Below, one piece after another: positions 8,380 to 18,710 of a DNA stretch of 64,000 nucleotides. Under the pieces are notes generated by a model. It saw only the letters and a list, made by a program, of their open reading frames with translations. It was not told where the DNA came from and searched no databases. A program made the position numbers and the translations under genes. Source of the DNA: DASVHS01 sp038244815 (GTDB taxonomy: Bacteria; Acidobacteriota; Thermoanaerobaculia; Gp7-AA8); assembly GCA_038244815.1 (NCBI GenBank), contig JBBRTB010000014.1:1-64000 (forward strand). Reading direction: 5' to 3'. How positions within the stretch are numbered: the first letter of the stretch is position 1; each line of letters opens with the position of its first letter.

Positions 8380-9474
8380 ATGGCCGACGACGCTCCCCTG
8401 AAGAAGACGCCGCTCAACGAGCTCGAGCGAGAGCTTGGCGGAAAGATGGTCGACTTCGGGGGCTGGGAGCTGCCGGTGCAATACACGGGGATCCTCGAAG
8501 AGCACGAAACCGTCCGCACGCGGGCGGGTGTGTTTGACGTCTCGCACATGGGCGAGGTGACGGTGAGGGGACGGCAGGCGCTGGAGCTGCTGCAGAAGTC
8601 GACCTGCAACGACGTCGGCAAGCTCGAGGACGGGCGGGCCCAGTACAACGGATTGCTCTACCCGACGGCGGGCTTCGTCGACGACATCCTGATTTATCGC
8701 AACAGTGGCGACGACTACTTCGTGGTCGTGAACGCCTCCAACACGGACAAGGATTACGAGTGGCTGGTCGAGTGTGCGAAAGGCATGGACGTCGAGGTGA
8801 AGAACGTCAGCGCCGACTACGCGCAGCTGGCCCTGCAGGGTCCGGATGCCGAGCGCATCCTCCAGCCGATGACCGACGTGAAGCTGTCGTCGATGAAGTA
8901 CTACCGCTTCGCGCACGGCAACGTGGACGGCGTCCCGGCGCTGGTCTCACGCACCGGCTACACCGGCGAAGACGGGTTCGAGGTCTATGTCGCTCCCGCC
9001 CACGGATCGCGGATCATGCGCCGCTTTCTCGCCGCCGGGGCCGGCCCGGCCGGGCTCGGCGCACGCGATACGCTGCGGCTCGAAGCCAGGATGGCGCTCT
9101 ACGGCAATGACATCGACCACTCCACCACTCCGCTGGAAGCCGACCTGGGGTGGATCGTGAAGCTGGACAAGGGCGATTTCATGGGTCGCGACGTTCTGGA
9201 GCGGGAGAAGAGCGAGGGTCCGCGAAGGAAGCTCGTCGGGTTCGAGATGATCGATCGGGGCATCGCCCGGCACGGCTACCCGGTCGTAGCGGAGAATGAA
9301 GAGATCGGCGTCGTCACCAGCGGCACGTACTCGCCGACATTGAAAAAGGCGATCGGTCTCGCATATCTTCCGCTCGACAAATCGGCCCAGGGCTCTGAGT
9401 TCATGGTTCTCATCCGCGGGAAAGAAACTCGGGCGCGTGTGGTCCCGACGCCGTTCTACAAGCGGGCCAAATGA
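8380..9474 (+). CDS. gcvT: glycine cleavage system aminomethyltransferase (T protein)
   Basis: GcvT transfers the methylene group from aminomethyl-lipoyl-GcvH to tetrahydrofolate, releasing ammonia. The 364-residue product begins MADDAPLKKTPLNELERE and has the T-protein landmarks GGWELPVQYTGILEEHETV, FDVSHMGEV, YTGEDGFEVYV, LGARDTLRLEA with MALYGNDID, and the C-terminal barrel with TSGTYSPTLKKAIGLAY. The start is ATG at 8380, set by GGAGG about 7 nt upstream. The frame stays open far upstream, but that part overlaps the xer gene and has no family similarity. It is the first gene of gcvT-gcvH-gcvPA-gcvPB, which together form the glycine decarboxylase complex apart from the L protein. Confidence 0.97.
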   Translation: MADDAPLKKTPLNELERELGGKMVDFGGWELPVQYTGILEEHETVRTRAGVFDVSHMGEVTVRGRQALELLQKSTCNDVGKLEDGRAQYNGLLYPTAGFVDDILIYRNSGDDYFVVVNASNTDKDYEWLVECAKGMDVEVKNVSADYAQLALQGPDAERILQPMTDVKLSSMKYYRFAHGNVDGVPALVSRTGYTGEDGFEVYVAPAHGSRIMRRFLAAGAGPAGLGARDTLRLEARMALYGNDIDHSTTPLEADLGWIVKLDKGDFMGRDVLEREKSEGPRRKLVGFEMIDRGIARHGYPVVAENEEIGVVTSGTYSPTLKKAIGLAYLPLDKSAQGSEFMVLIRGKETRARVVPTPFYKRAK

Positions 9475-9487
9475 AGGAGTGACGACG

Positions 9488-9883
9488 ATGGCGAACACCC
9501 CCCAGGACAACCGGTACGCCAAGAGCCACGAGTACGTGCACGTGGAAGGTGAGACCGGAACGATCGGTATCACCGACTACGCGCAGAAGGAGCTCGGCGA
9601 CGTCGTGTTCGTGGAACTGCCGCAGGTCGGCGCGCAGCTGGAATTGGGTGACGAGCTCGGAAGCATCGAGTCCGTCAAGGCGGTGTCCGAATTGTTCGCA
9701 CCGGTCGGCGGAGAAGTGGTCGAGGTCAACGAAGCGCTCGCGGACAAGCCGGAGCTCGTCAACACCGATCCCTACGGCGACGGCTGGTTCGTCCGCATCA
9801 AGCTCGCCGATGCCACCGAGGCCGACGAGCTGATGGATGCTGAAGAGTACGAAGAGTTCGTGCAGAAGGAATCGCAGAAGTAG
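9488..9883 (+). CDS. gcvH: glycine cleavage system H protein
   Basis: GcvH is the 131-residue lipoyl carrier that shuttles the aminomethyl group from the P protein to the T protein and is reoxidised by the L protein. The lipoylated lysine is Lys64 in GSIESVKAVSE. Other family features are KSHEYVHVEGETGTIGITDY near the N-terminus and NTDPYGDGWFVRIKL near the C-terminus. The start is ATG at 9488 with AAGGAG about 10 nt upstream, 13 nt after the gcvT stop. A lipoate ligase or LipA/LipB is needed in trans and is not in this window. Confidence 0.97.
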   Translation: MANTPQDNRYAKSHEYVHVEGETGTIGITDYAQKELGDVVFVELPQVGAQLELGDELGSIESVKAVSELFAPVGGEVVEVNEALADKPELVNTDPYGDGWFVRIKLADATEADELMDAEEYEEFVQKESQK

Positions 9884-9892
9884 AGTCTGGGG

Positions 9893-9961
9893 CCCGTTAC
9901 CCGTTACCCGGTGCTCGGAGCAACCGGGCCTGGTTTCGAACACCCGGACGCCGAGTACCGG
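9893..9961. repeat. 7-nt word array and hairpin between gcvH and gcvPA
   Basis: Two CCCGTTA words (9893-9906) run into CCGGTGCTCGG (9908-9918), which pairs with CCGAGTACCGG (9951-9961) over 11 positions with one G-T pair. The period and composition resemble the GGYTACC words just after this operon. It sits inside the operon, so it may modulate gcvH against gcvPA levels or simply be a repeat scar. Confidence 0.5.
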
Positions 9962-9967
9962 ACACCG

Positions 9968-11355
9968 ATGACAAATCTCCCCGATCCCACATCCCCGGAA
10001 AACTCCCATCGCTACATCCCCAACTCATCGGATGACGTGCCGGAGATGTTGCGCGTCATCGGCGTCGACTCCATCGACCGCCTGTTCGATAGCATCCCGA
10101 ACGACGTCAAGCTCGGACGGCTGCTCGACGTTCCTGGACCGTGGTCGGAGATCGAGACCCGTCGCTGGTTCGGCGCGCTGGCCGCGCGCAACAGGACCAC
10201 GGTCGATCACGTGTCGTTTCTCGGCGGCGGCGCGTATGCGCACTATCAGCCCGCCTGCATCGATCAGCTTCTCCTGCGGTCCGAATTTCTGACGTCCTAC
10301 ACGCCGTACCAGCCGGAAGTCTCCCAGGGCACGCTGCAGGCGATCTTCGAATACCAGACCCACCAGTGCATGCTCACCGGTCTCGACGTGGCCAATGCGT
10401 CGATGTACGACGGCTCGACGGCACTCTGCGAAGCGGTGCTGCTCGCCGAGCGCGTCGGCAAGGGCAGGCGGCGCGTGGTGATCGCCAGGAGCGTCCACCC
10501 GCAATACACCGAGGCTGTACGCACCTACGTCCAGAACCTCGGCATCGAGGTCGTGGAAGTGGGCTGGAAGCCCGACGGACGCGTCGATGTCGAGGCGTTG
10601 CGTGCGGCCGCGGAAGGCGCCTTCGCCATCGCCATCCAGTCGCCGAACGCGCTCGGAGTGATCGAGGACTACGACGCCGTCGCGGCCATCGAGGGCGTGG
10701 CGAAGATTGCGGTCATCACCGAGGCGACGTCGCTGGGAATCCTCAGCCCGCCGGGAGCGCATGGGTTCGACATCGCCGTGGGCGAAGGTCAGGCCTGGGG
10801 GATTCCGACGCAGTACGGAGGCCCGTACGTCGGCTTCATGGTGGTCAGGGATCAGCTCAAACGGCACATGCCGGGGCGGCTTGTGGGTGAGACGGTCGAC
10901 GTCGACGGCCGGCGCGCCTACGTGCTCACGCTGGCCACGCGCGAGCAGCACATCCGGCGCGGCAAAGCGACATCGAACATCTGCACGAACGAAGCGCTCA
11001 TCGCGCTGGCCGCGAACATGTACCTGTCTCTCATGGGGAAGAAGGGCCTTCGCGAGGTGGCGGAGCAGTCGCTGCAGAAGACCGCTTATCTGCGATCTGC
11101 GCTCGGCGGTATTCGCGGCGTGGAGTTCCCGTTCTCCGGGCCCGTCTACAACGAGTTCACGGTACGGACTCCGTTCGCAGCCACGGAGATCCTCGCTGAC
11201 CTCGAACACACGAAGATCCTCGGAGGCATTCCGCTGTCCGGTTTCTACGAGGGGCACGACCGCGAGTTCCTCGTTGCGGTGACCGAACTGCATACGCGCC
11301 AGCAACTCGATCAATATGCCGGCGCGCTCAGCGCAGCGATTGCGCGGGAGCGGCG

Positions 11356-11359
<4 letters not shown>
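9968..11359 (+). CDS. gcvPA: glycine dehydrogenase (decarboxylating) subunit 1
   Basis: This is the N-terminal half of the split, PLP-dependent P protein that decarboxylates glycine together with GcvPB. The 463-residue product has the family N-terminus NSSDDVPEMLRVIG and blocks such as FLGGGAYAHYQPACIDQLL, TPYQPEVSQGTLQAIFEYQT and IPTQYGGPYVGFM. This half structurally resembles an aminotransferase fold but lacks the PLP lysine, as expected. I chose the ATG at 9968 (MTNLPDPTS); the frame is open upstream only through the word array, which is not family-like. The stop overlaps the gcvPB start by 4 nt, implying translational coupling of the two subunits. Confidence 0.96.
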
Positions 11360-12861
<1,502 letters not shown>

Positions 12862-12865
12862 TAGC

Positions 12866-12893
12866 GGCTACCGGTTACCGGTTACCGGCTACC
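12866..12893. repeat. GGYTACC heptamer array
   Basis: There are four perfect-period 7-nt units: GGCTACC, GGTTACC, GGTTACC and GGCTACC. A degenerate fifth, GGTTCGC, follows. The array starts 4 nt after the gcvPB stop and lies about 45 nt upstream of the GTG start of the permease gene. GGTTACC is close to the reverse complement of the CCCGTTA words before gcvPA. Confidence 0.7.
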
Positions 12894-12939
12894 GGTTCGC
12901 GCGTCGGGCTGCGGCTCTGCCCTTGCAGTAAACTCATCT

Positions 12940-14799
12940 GTGTTTCCTGAAGACGAGGATACGGATCAGTTTGACCGGACGATGTCCGTACGGCGGCCCG
13001 CATCCGCAACTGACGATGTGGTCGATAAGCGCGCCGAAAATCGCCGCCAGTCGACCACGCGCATCCTTTCGGTCTCGATCATCGTCATCGCCATTCTCTA
13101 CATTGCGCGGACCGTCCTCGTCCCCATCGCGCTGGCCATCCTTTTCTCCTTCCTGCTCGCGCCCATCGTCCGGGTGCTGGAGCGGACGTTTCTGCGCCGC
13201 ATCGGCGCGATCGTGCTCTCACTCGGACTGACCATCACCGGCCTCGGGTTCGGCGGCTGGTGGATGTACCAGCAGTTCAGTGATGTGGCGCGGGAGATCA
13301 GCCAGGCCACGGCGAACAGTCACATCGAAGAGAAGCTGAGATTCCTTCGCTCGCGCACCGGCGGCACTCTGGCGGTGGTCGAGCGGACGCTGCAGCGGGT
13401 CGAGGATGCGCGTGTGGTTCCGGAGAAGGCCGACCTCAAGGTCCGGGTGATTCCCGACCGCAAGGGCCTGGCGGACCGGTACGAACAGGTCGCGCCGCAG
13501 GTCGAGGTCGTGGCCGCCGCGTTCCTCGTGATCGTGCTGGTGTTTTTCGTGCTGCAGGGCCGCGAGCAGTTGCGGGACAAGATGCTGCGCCTGGCCGGCC
13601 GCGCGCACCTGACGGTCACGACGCAGGCCATCGGCGAGACCTCCGAGCGCATCAGCCGGTATCTGCTCACGATCGCGTTGCTGAACATCGGATTCGGCAC
13701 CATTATCGGCATCGGTCTGTTTCTGTTGCGCGTGCCCCACGCAGGACTGTGGGGCATCGTGGCCGGTCTGCTCCGATTCGTTCCCTACATTGGCGCGGTG
13801 CTCAGCGCGGCGTTTCCGACGTTCCTGGCCCTGGCCGTGTTTCCCAACTGGTACAGCGCCCTGGCCGTGCTGGGATTGTTCATCTTCAGCGATCAGTTGA
13901 TCGGCGGCTTCATCGAGCCGATCGTCGTCGGCAGCCGCGTGGGCGTGTCTCCGATCGCTCTGCTGGTCTCGGCGATCTTCTGGGGCTGGATGTGGGGACC
14001 GGTCGGACTGCTGCTGGCCACGCCCATCACGGTGTGTCTGACGGTGGGCGGCGAGTTTATTCCGGCGCTGCGCATCTTCTCGATCATGTTCGGCAGCGAG
14101 GATCCGCTGGAGGGGTATCTCAGCTTCTACAACCGCCTGCTGCTGCGCGACCGCACCGGCGGGATCGCCATCGCCGATCGCCACGCCGAGGCGTCGTCGA
14201 TGGAGGAGATGTTCACGGACCTGTTCATTCCCACGCTGACGTTTGCGCAGGAAGAGCTGGACCGCAGGCGGATCACGCCGGCGCACGATCACTTCATCAA
14301 GGACGTTATCCGCGAGTTGATCATCCGCTTTGGCGACCGCAATGCCGGACCGCCCGATCCGGAGCGCCACATCGTCGCGGTCTCCGTGGCCGGCGAGCGC
14401 CTCTCCCTGGGGACGCTCATGCTCACGCAGTTGCTGCGGACGGAGAGTTACTCGGTCGATTACTTCACGGATCTGCCCGATCCGGAGCTCGTGGCGTTCA
14501 TCAACGAGGTCAAGCCGGAGGCGGTATTCATCTCCTGTTCGAACCGCGATCACGCCGAACAGGGCTTTGCGCTCCTGCAGCTCGTGGCCGCGAACTTCCC
14601 TGAGTTGATGATCGTGGCCGGCGGCTCCAGCTTCGCGCACGACAACGCCAGGACGCTCGCCGCCGGAGCGACCTATGTTCCTTCGACCCTGACTGAGGCG
14701 CGGGAGGATTTTCTGACGCGCCGCAAGCGCGCCAAGTCGAAGTCGCCGCGGAGCATCACCTTCAGTGGCTCGCGGTTCCGGGTGCCTCCGCCGGCGTAA
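12940..14799 (+). CDS. AI-2E/PerM-family permease with C-terminal B12-binding-like domain
   Basis: This is a 619-residue membrane protein. Residues 40-395 are a PerM/AI-2E-transporter module with about seven or eight hydrophobic segments, including ILYIARTVLVPIALAILFSF, FVPYIGAVLSAAFPTFLAL and DQLIGGFIEPIVVGSRVGVS, the last being the family signature. After a linker (SSMEEMFTDL, residue about 418) comes a helical cap and a Rossmann-like region (477-590) that closely follows the CarH/MerR-type cobalamin-binding domain: GERLSLG at 485-491, then LRTESYSVDYF, then IVAGGSSF. The DxHxxG/ExHxxG cobalamin ligand His is Leu488 here, so B12 binding is doubtful. The start is GTG at 12940 with TAAACT ending 5 nt upstream. 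Substrate unknown; PerM-family names do not establish AI-2 transport. Confidence 0.8.
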   Translation: MFPEDEDTDQFDRTMSVRRPASATDDVVDKRAENRRQSTTRILSVSIIVIAILYIARTVLVPIALAILFSFLLAPIVRVLERTFLRRIGAIVLSLGLTITGLGFGGWWMYQQFSDVAREISQATANSHIEEKLRFLRSRTGGTLAVVERTLQRVEDARVVPEKADLKVRVIPDRKGLADRYEQVAPQVEVVAAAFLVIVLVFFVLQGREQLRDKMLRLAGRAHLTVTTQAIGETSERISRYLLTIALLNIGFGTIIGIGLFLLRVPHAGLWGIVAGLLRFVPYIGAVLSAAFPTFLALAVFPNWYSALAVLGLFIFSDQLIGGFIEPIVVGSRVGVSPIALLVSAIFWGWMWGPVGLLLATPITVCLTVGGEFIPALRIFSIMFGSEDPLEGYLSFYNRLLLRDRTGGIAIADRHAEASSMEEMFTDLFIPTLTFAQEELDRRRITPAHDHFIKDVIRELIIRFGDRNAGPPDPERHIVAVSVAGERLSLGTLMLTQLLRTESYSVDYFTDLPDPELVAFINEVKPEAVFISCSNRDHAEQGFALLQLVAANFPELMIVAGGSSFAHDNARTLAAGATYVPSTLTEAREDFLTRRKRAKSKSPRSITFSGSRFRVPPPA

Positions 14800-14820
14800 G
14801 GGCAGGCCCGGCGGTAGTTG

Positions 14821-15177
14821 TCAGCCCGGCGGCCAGGCGAAGTTTCTGCCGCCGAGGATGTGGAAGTGGATGTGGAAGACGGTCTGGCCTGCGGCTTCAC
14901 CCGTGTTCAGGACGACGCGATAGCCATCCGAGGGCAGTTGATGATCGCGGGCGATCTGTGCGGCGCGCAAGAGCAGGGTTCCGATCAGTGTCTGGTCTGC
15001 CGCACTGGCCTCGTCGAGAGTGGCGATGTGCTTGCGCGGCACGACGAGGATATGGGTGGGCGCCTGCGGGTTGATGTCGTGGAAGGCGATGACCTCATCG
15101 TCCTCGTACACCTTCTTCGCCGGGATCTCGCCCGTGGCGATGCGGCAGAACAGGCAGCGGTCGTTGCCAGCCATCAC
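14821..15177 (-). CDS. HIT-family (HINT-like) nucleotide hydrolase
   Basis: This 118-residue protein has the full length of HINT proteins, which hydrolyse nucleoside phosphoramidates. It has the zinc-type start CLFCRIATGEIPAKKVYEDD, then DINPQAPTHILVVPRKHI, and the histidine triad HIHFHILGG near residue 100 with the preceding GQTVF. The start is ATG at 15177 or the adjacent one at 15174. The ATG overlaps the prmC stop by 4 nt, so it is translated as part of the prmC unit. It converges on the permease gene 22 nt away. Confidence 0.92.
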   Translation of the reverse strand: MMAGNDRCLFCRIATGEIPAKKVYEDDEVIAFHDINPQAPTHILVVPRKHIATLDEASAADQTLIGTLLLRAAQIARDHQLPSDGYRVVLNTGEAAGQTVFHIHFHILGGRNFAWPPG

Positions 15178-15995
15178 CCGGATAATACGACGACGCGCGC
15201 GATACCGGCGAGATCGGAGATGAAGCGCTCGACGTGATAGCGCCTGGCGGCGGCCGCTTCGCGAAGGAGCGCCTCCTGCCCATATCCGATCTCCATGATG
15301 AGCTGCCCGCCGCCCTGCAGCACCCGGCGGGCCTCGTCGAGAATCCGCTCGATGACCTCCGTTCCTCTGCTGCCGGGCGTCAGCGCCAGCATCGGCTCGT
15401 GATCGCGCACCTCGGTCTGCAGCGTGGCGATCTCGCTTCCGGCGATATACGGCGGGTTGGAGACGACGAGGTCGAATACGCCCCGGACGGAGCCGAGCAC
15501 GTCCGACGCCGCGAGCCTGACACTCGATTGCAGCCGCCGGCGATTGGCATCGGCCACAGCCAGCGCGGCCATCGACACGTCGACACCCAGGACACGGAGG
15601 TCGGGGCGCTCGCGCTCGATGGAGACGGCGATGCAGCCGCTGCCTGTGCCGACGTCGACGACGCGTCCCCCTCGAGGGGCCCGCTCGATGGCCGCCTCCA
15701 CCAGCAGTTCGGTTTCGGGACGGGGAATGAGCACGCGGTCGTCGACGAGGAACTCCCTGGAGAAAAAGTCCGCTTTGCCGCGGATGTACTGGAGAGGCTC
15801 GCCTCCGTAGCGGCGGAGCAGCTGTCGCTCGAGCTGCTCCGCGTCGGCGTGCTCATCGCCGTGAGCGACCAGCCAGGCTGCCGAGCATCCCGTCAGATCG
15901 GCCAGGAGCACGTCGACGTCACGCGGATTCACGCCGCGCTGCAGTGCCTCGTCGCGAAGGCGCGCGCGCAAGGCGTCGACGCGCTCAGCTCTCAT
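15174..15995 (-). CDS. prmC: peptide chain release factor N5-glutamine methyltransferase
   Basis: PrmC methylates the glutamine of the GGQ motif in release factors RF1 and RF2. The 273-residue product has the N-terminal helical domain (1-80) and the SAM-dependent methyltransferase domain with VVDVGTGSGCIAVSIERERP (motif I) and the substrate-binding NPPY in VVSNPPYIAGSEI. FSREFLVDDRVLIPRPETE is also diagnostic of PrmC/HemK. The ATG at 15995 overlaps the end of the upstream ABC gene by 11 nt, suggesting an ABC-prmC-HIT transcript. Confidence 0.95.
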   Translation of the reverse strand: MRAERVDALRARLRDEALQRGVNPRDVDVLLADLTGCSAAWLVAHGDEHADAEQLERQLLRRYGGEPLQYIRGKADFFSREFLVDDRVLIPRPETELLVEAAIERAPRGGRVVDVGTGSGCIAVSIERERPDLRVLGVDVSMAALAVADANRRRLQSSVRLAASDVLGSVRGVFDLVVSNPPYIAGSEIATLQTEVRDHEPMLALTPGSRGTEVIERILDEARRVLQGGGQLIMEIGYGQEALLREAAAARRYHVERFISDLAGIARVVVLSG

Positions 15996-16710
15996 ACGTC
16001 AACTCGAGGAACACATCTTCGAGCGGACTGCCGGGCCGTCCGGCGGCCTCTTTCAACTCAGAGGTTACCCCCGTGGCGATGATCCGCCCGCGGTGCAGGA
16101 TGGCGATGCGGTCGCAGACCGCCTCGGCCACGGAGAGCGTGTGCGTCGTCAGGAACACCGTCTTCCCTTCGGCGGCGAGTCGCCGGAACAGCACTTTGAC
16201 CTGGCGCTGGGCGAGCGCGTCGAGCCCAACCATCGGCTCGTCGATGATCAGCAGCCGCGGGTTGTGCACGAGCGCGGAGATGATCACGAGCTTCTGTTTC
16301 ATCCCGTGCGACAGATTCTCGATCCTGGCGTCGGTCCAGTCCTGGAGATCGAAGTAACGCAAGAGCTCCATCGCCCGCGGCTCGGCATCCGCCCATTCGC
16401 CCCCGTAGAGGTTCGTCACGAACTGCAGGAGCTCGCGGCCGGTCAGTTTTTCGTACAGGTAGGGGCGATCGGGCACGTAGCCGGTCATGCGCTTCGCCGA
16501 CGTGCCGTTCTGGATGACGTCGAGGCCGTCGATGCGGACCTCCCCGGAGGTGGGGAGGGAGAGTCCGGCCAGGATGCGGATGGTGGTGGTTTTGCCCGCA
16601 CCGTTCGGGCCCAGAAAGCCGTAGATCTCGCCCGGGGCGACGGAAAGGCTGAGCCGGTCGACGGCCGTGAAATCGCCGTATTTCTTTGTCAGGTCTCGGA
16701 TTTCGATCAT
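15985..16710 (-). CDS. ABC transporter ATP-binding protein
   Basis: This 241-residue ATPase is of the ABC-2/exporter type. It has Walker A GPNGAGKTTTIR, the Q-loop replaced by a GYVPDRPYLYEKLTGRE segment, signature LSHGMKQKL, Walker B LLIIDEPMVGLD and the switch His in LTTHTLSVAE. I chose the ATG at 16710 (MIEIRDLTKKYG) because the longer frame to 16779 adds an unconserved tail and would overlap the sigma-factor start. No permease is adjacent; one orphan ABC-2 permease lies at 60460-62115 and could be its partner, though that is inference. Confidence 0.9.
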   Translation of the reverse strand: MIEIRDLTKKYGDFTAVDRLSLSVAPGEIYGFLGPNGAGKTTTIRILAGLSLPTSGEVRIDGLDVIQNGTSAKRMTGYVPDRPYLYEKLTGRELLQFVTNLYGGEWADAEPRAMELLRYFDLQDWTDARIENLSHGMKQKLVIISALVHNPRLLIIDEPMVGLDALAQRQVKVLFRRLAAEGKTVFLTTHTLSVAEAVCDRIAILHRGRIIATGVTSELKEAAGRPGSPLEDVFLELTYES

Positions 16711-16778
16711 GGCCGCCACGGCCGTAGACGTTATCATCCGCCGCGGTAAACCTTGCGGCGGATGAGCCGTACCACCCA

Positions 16779-17369
16779 ATGGCAGAACGTGAGCAACTCG
16801 ACGACCGCGCTCTCGTGGAGCGCATCCTCGGGGGCGACCGGGATCGCTTCAGCGAGCTGGTGTCCCGTTATGAAAAGCGGGTCATCAACTACGTGTATCG
16901 GATCACCCATCGCTATGAAGACGCTCACGATCTGACGCAGGACATTTTCGTGAAGGTCTACCTCGCGCTCGATCGATACGATCCGAAGTACCAGTTCTCG
17001 ACCTGGTTGTTCCGGATCGCCCAGAACAGTGCCATCGACGCGCTGCGCAAGAAGAGCATCGCCGAGGTGCCGTTGACGCGGCAGTCGTCCGACGACGACT
17101 CGGGGACGAAGGACCGCGAGTTCGCCGACAACGGCATCTCGCCCTATCGCGCCCTCAAGAACAAGCAGCTCAGCGCGGCCATCGACACGGCAGTCGGAAA
17201 GCTCCCCGCCGACTATCGCGAGCTGATCCAACTCCGGCACTTCGCTGAGCTTTCGTACGAAGAGATCGCCGTCATGAAGAAGTTGCCCCTGGGCACCGTC
17301 AAGAACAAACTGTTTCGTGCGCGCAATTTGCTGAAGGAAGCGCTCGATTCGTTCGTGGAACCCTTATGA
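16779..17369 (+). CDS. ECF-type sigma-70 family RNA polymerase sigma factor
   Basis: This 196-residue sigma factor directs RNA polymerase to alternative promoters. Region 2 includes RYEKRVINYVYRITHRYED, AHDLTQDIFVKVYLAL and FSTWLFRIAQNSAIDALRKK. Region 4 is LPADYRELIQLRHFAELSYE followed by a helix-turn-helix, GTVKNKLFRARNLLKEAL. The ATG at 16779 follows GTACCACCCA with no clear Shine-Dalgarno. The next gene overlaps it by 4 nt and encodes a ZAS-type anti-sigma factor, the usual cognate pair. The ABC gene diverges upstream. Confidence 0.95.
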   Translation: MAEREQLDDRALVERILGGDRDRFSELVSRYEKRVINYVYRITHRYEDAHDLTQDIFVKVYLALDRYDPKYQFSTWLFRIAQNSAIDALRKKSIAEVPLTRQSSDDDSGTKDREFADNGISPYRALKNKQLSAAIDTAVGKLPADYRELIQLRHFAELSYEEIAVMKKLPLGTVKNKLFRARNLLKEALDSFVEPL

Positions 17370-17812
17370 ATCGTGAATCGTGTCAGCGGTATCTCGCGGA
17401 TCCGGACGCGAACGCCTCGCACCTCGCCGAGTGTGCGGAGTGCCGGGCGCTGGAAGAGGCGCTTTCCGAGGCCGCGGGCCCCGCGCCCCGGACCTCGGTC
17501 GAAGTGCCCGATCTGCCGGTTGCAGAGTGGGAAGGTGCTTCGTACCGCGCATGGCCGCTGGTCGTCGCCGGTACGATCGCCGTGGCCGCGATCACCTTGA
17601 TTCTGTTCGCGGCCACCGGCGCCTCTCCCCTCGAGATTCTCCGCGGCAACGTTCCTTCGGGTGACGTGATCGCTTCGATGTTCCACCTCGCCAGCGGAGC
17701 CGTACAGAATGCGCCGGTACGCTGGCAGGTCGCGATCGCTGTCTCCTTCGTCGTGGTCAACGGCATCTTCATCGCGCTGCTGCGCCGCGCGCCGCGAGGT
17801 CTCGATGTTTAG
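17366..17812 (+). CDS. membrane-anchored anti-sigma factor with zinc-binding motif
   Basis: This 148-residue protein has an N-terminal ZAS-like motif, His19-x3-Cys23-x2-Cys26 (SHLAECAEC), which in anti-sigma factors binds zinc and the sigma factor. A Pro-rich linker follows, then two transmembrane segments (about residues 64-86 and 118-140) with a short extracytoplasmic loop between. It therefore probably sequesters the upstream sigma factor at the membrane and releases it on an envelope signal. The ATG overlaps the sigma gene stop (ATGA-type, 4 nt), and its own end overlaps the next start by 8 nt, so the three genes form one unit. Confidence 0.85.
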   Translation: MNRESCQRYLADPDANASHLAECAECRALEEALSEAAGPAPRTSVEVPDLPVAEWEGASYRAWPLVVAGTIAVAAITLILFAATGASPLEILRGNVPSGDVIASMFHLASGAVQNAPVRWQVAIAVSFVVVNGIFIALLRRAPRGLDV

Positions 17813-18704
17813 GCGTGCGGTCATGCCGGCGGTGGTGATGGCGGCGGTCATCGCCATCGCCCTGACGGTACTGCCGTCGGGTGCGGTCGGCAGCGAGCAA
17901 CTCCTGAACACGCCCCGCTCTAACGATCGTTACGCGTTCGGCCACGACGTCGTGATCATGGCACCTGTCGCCGGCAGCGTGCAGGTCTACGGCGGTTCCG
18001 CGGATGTGCGCGAGGTCATCGATGGCGATCTGCTCGTGTTCGGCGGCGAGACCAGGTTTTCCGGCAACGGGCACGTTCGCGGCAACGTGATCTACGCCGG
18101 CGGTAAGGTCATCGGCGCCGCGGGACGGGTCGATGGGCAGGTCTTTCCCCTGACGGGCATCCAGGGAATGGCCGCGGTGATGACGCGGACGGCGGTGATC
18201 CTGTCGCTGCTGTTCGTCTGGCTCGTGGCCGCGGTCATCGTGACGCTGGCCAGCGGGCGCGAGGTGCGGCTCTCCTCGATCGAGATTCGAGCGAGCTCGC
18301 TGCACTGTTTCGTTCTCGGTCTGGTCGCGTTCACGAGCTTCGTGCTGACGGCGATCATGTTCAGCTACCTCGTGCCGTATCTCATCGGCATTCCGCTCCT
18401 GGCCGCGTTGGCGGTCTTTGCGATTCTGACGAAGATCTACGGCATGATCGCCGTGTTCCACGCCGTCGGCACGCTTGTGGCCGGCTCCCGCACGCGCGAG
18501 AAACTGGTGGCACGCAAGTGGTTCCACGGCGACGTGGCCATGGTCGTCGCCGGCGTGCTGATCCTCGGCGCCATCCGGCTCATTCCGGTGTTCGGTACGC
18601 TCGTCTGGAGCGGCGCGTCGGTCTTCGGGATCGGCGTGGCTCTGGCCACGAAGTTCGGGCGCCGCGAGCCGTGGTTCCTTGCCTGGCGGCCCGCGGAGGC
18701 GTGA
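17805..18704 (+). CDS. membrane protein with N-terminal polymer-forming (bactofilin-like) repeat
   Basis: This 299-residue protein starts at the ATG at 17805, inside the end of the anti-sigma gene. It has a signal sequence (about 1-28), then a short beta-helical repeat region (about 45-105: SVQVYGGSADVREVIDGDLL, VFGGETRFSGNGHVRGNVIY) of the kind found in bactofilin-like and polymer-forming proteins. It ends with four or five transmembrane helices (from about residue 120 to 285). Co-transcription with a sigma/anti-sigma pair suggests it is the sensor or an output of the envelope-stress circuit. I cannot assign a function. C-terminus is RREPWFLAWRPAEA. Confidence 0.8.
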   Translation: MFRRAVMPAVVMAAVIAIALTVLPSGAVGSEQLLNTPRSNDRYAFGHDVVIMAPVAGSVQVYGGSADVREVIDGDLLVFGGETRFSGNGHVRGNVIYAGGKVIGAAGRVDGQVFPLTGIQGMAAVMTRTAVILSLLFVWLVAAVIVTLASGREVRLSSIEIRASSLHCFVLGLVAFTSFVLTAIMFSYLVPYLIGIPLLAALAVFAILTKIYGMIAVFHAVGTLVAGSRTREKLVARKWFHGDVAMVVAGVLILGAIRLIPVFGTLVWSGASVFGIGVALATKFGRREPWFLAWRPAEA

Positions 18705-18710
18705 GCCCGT

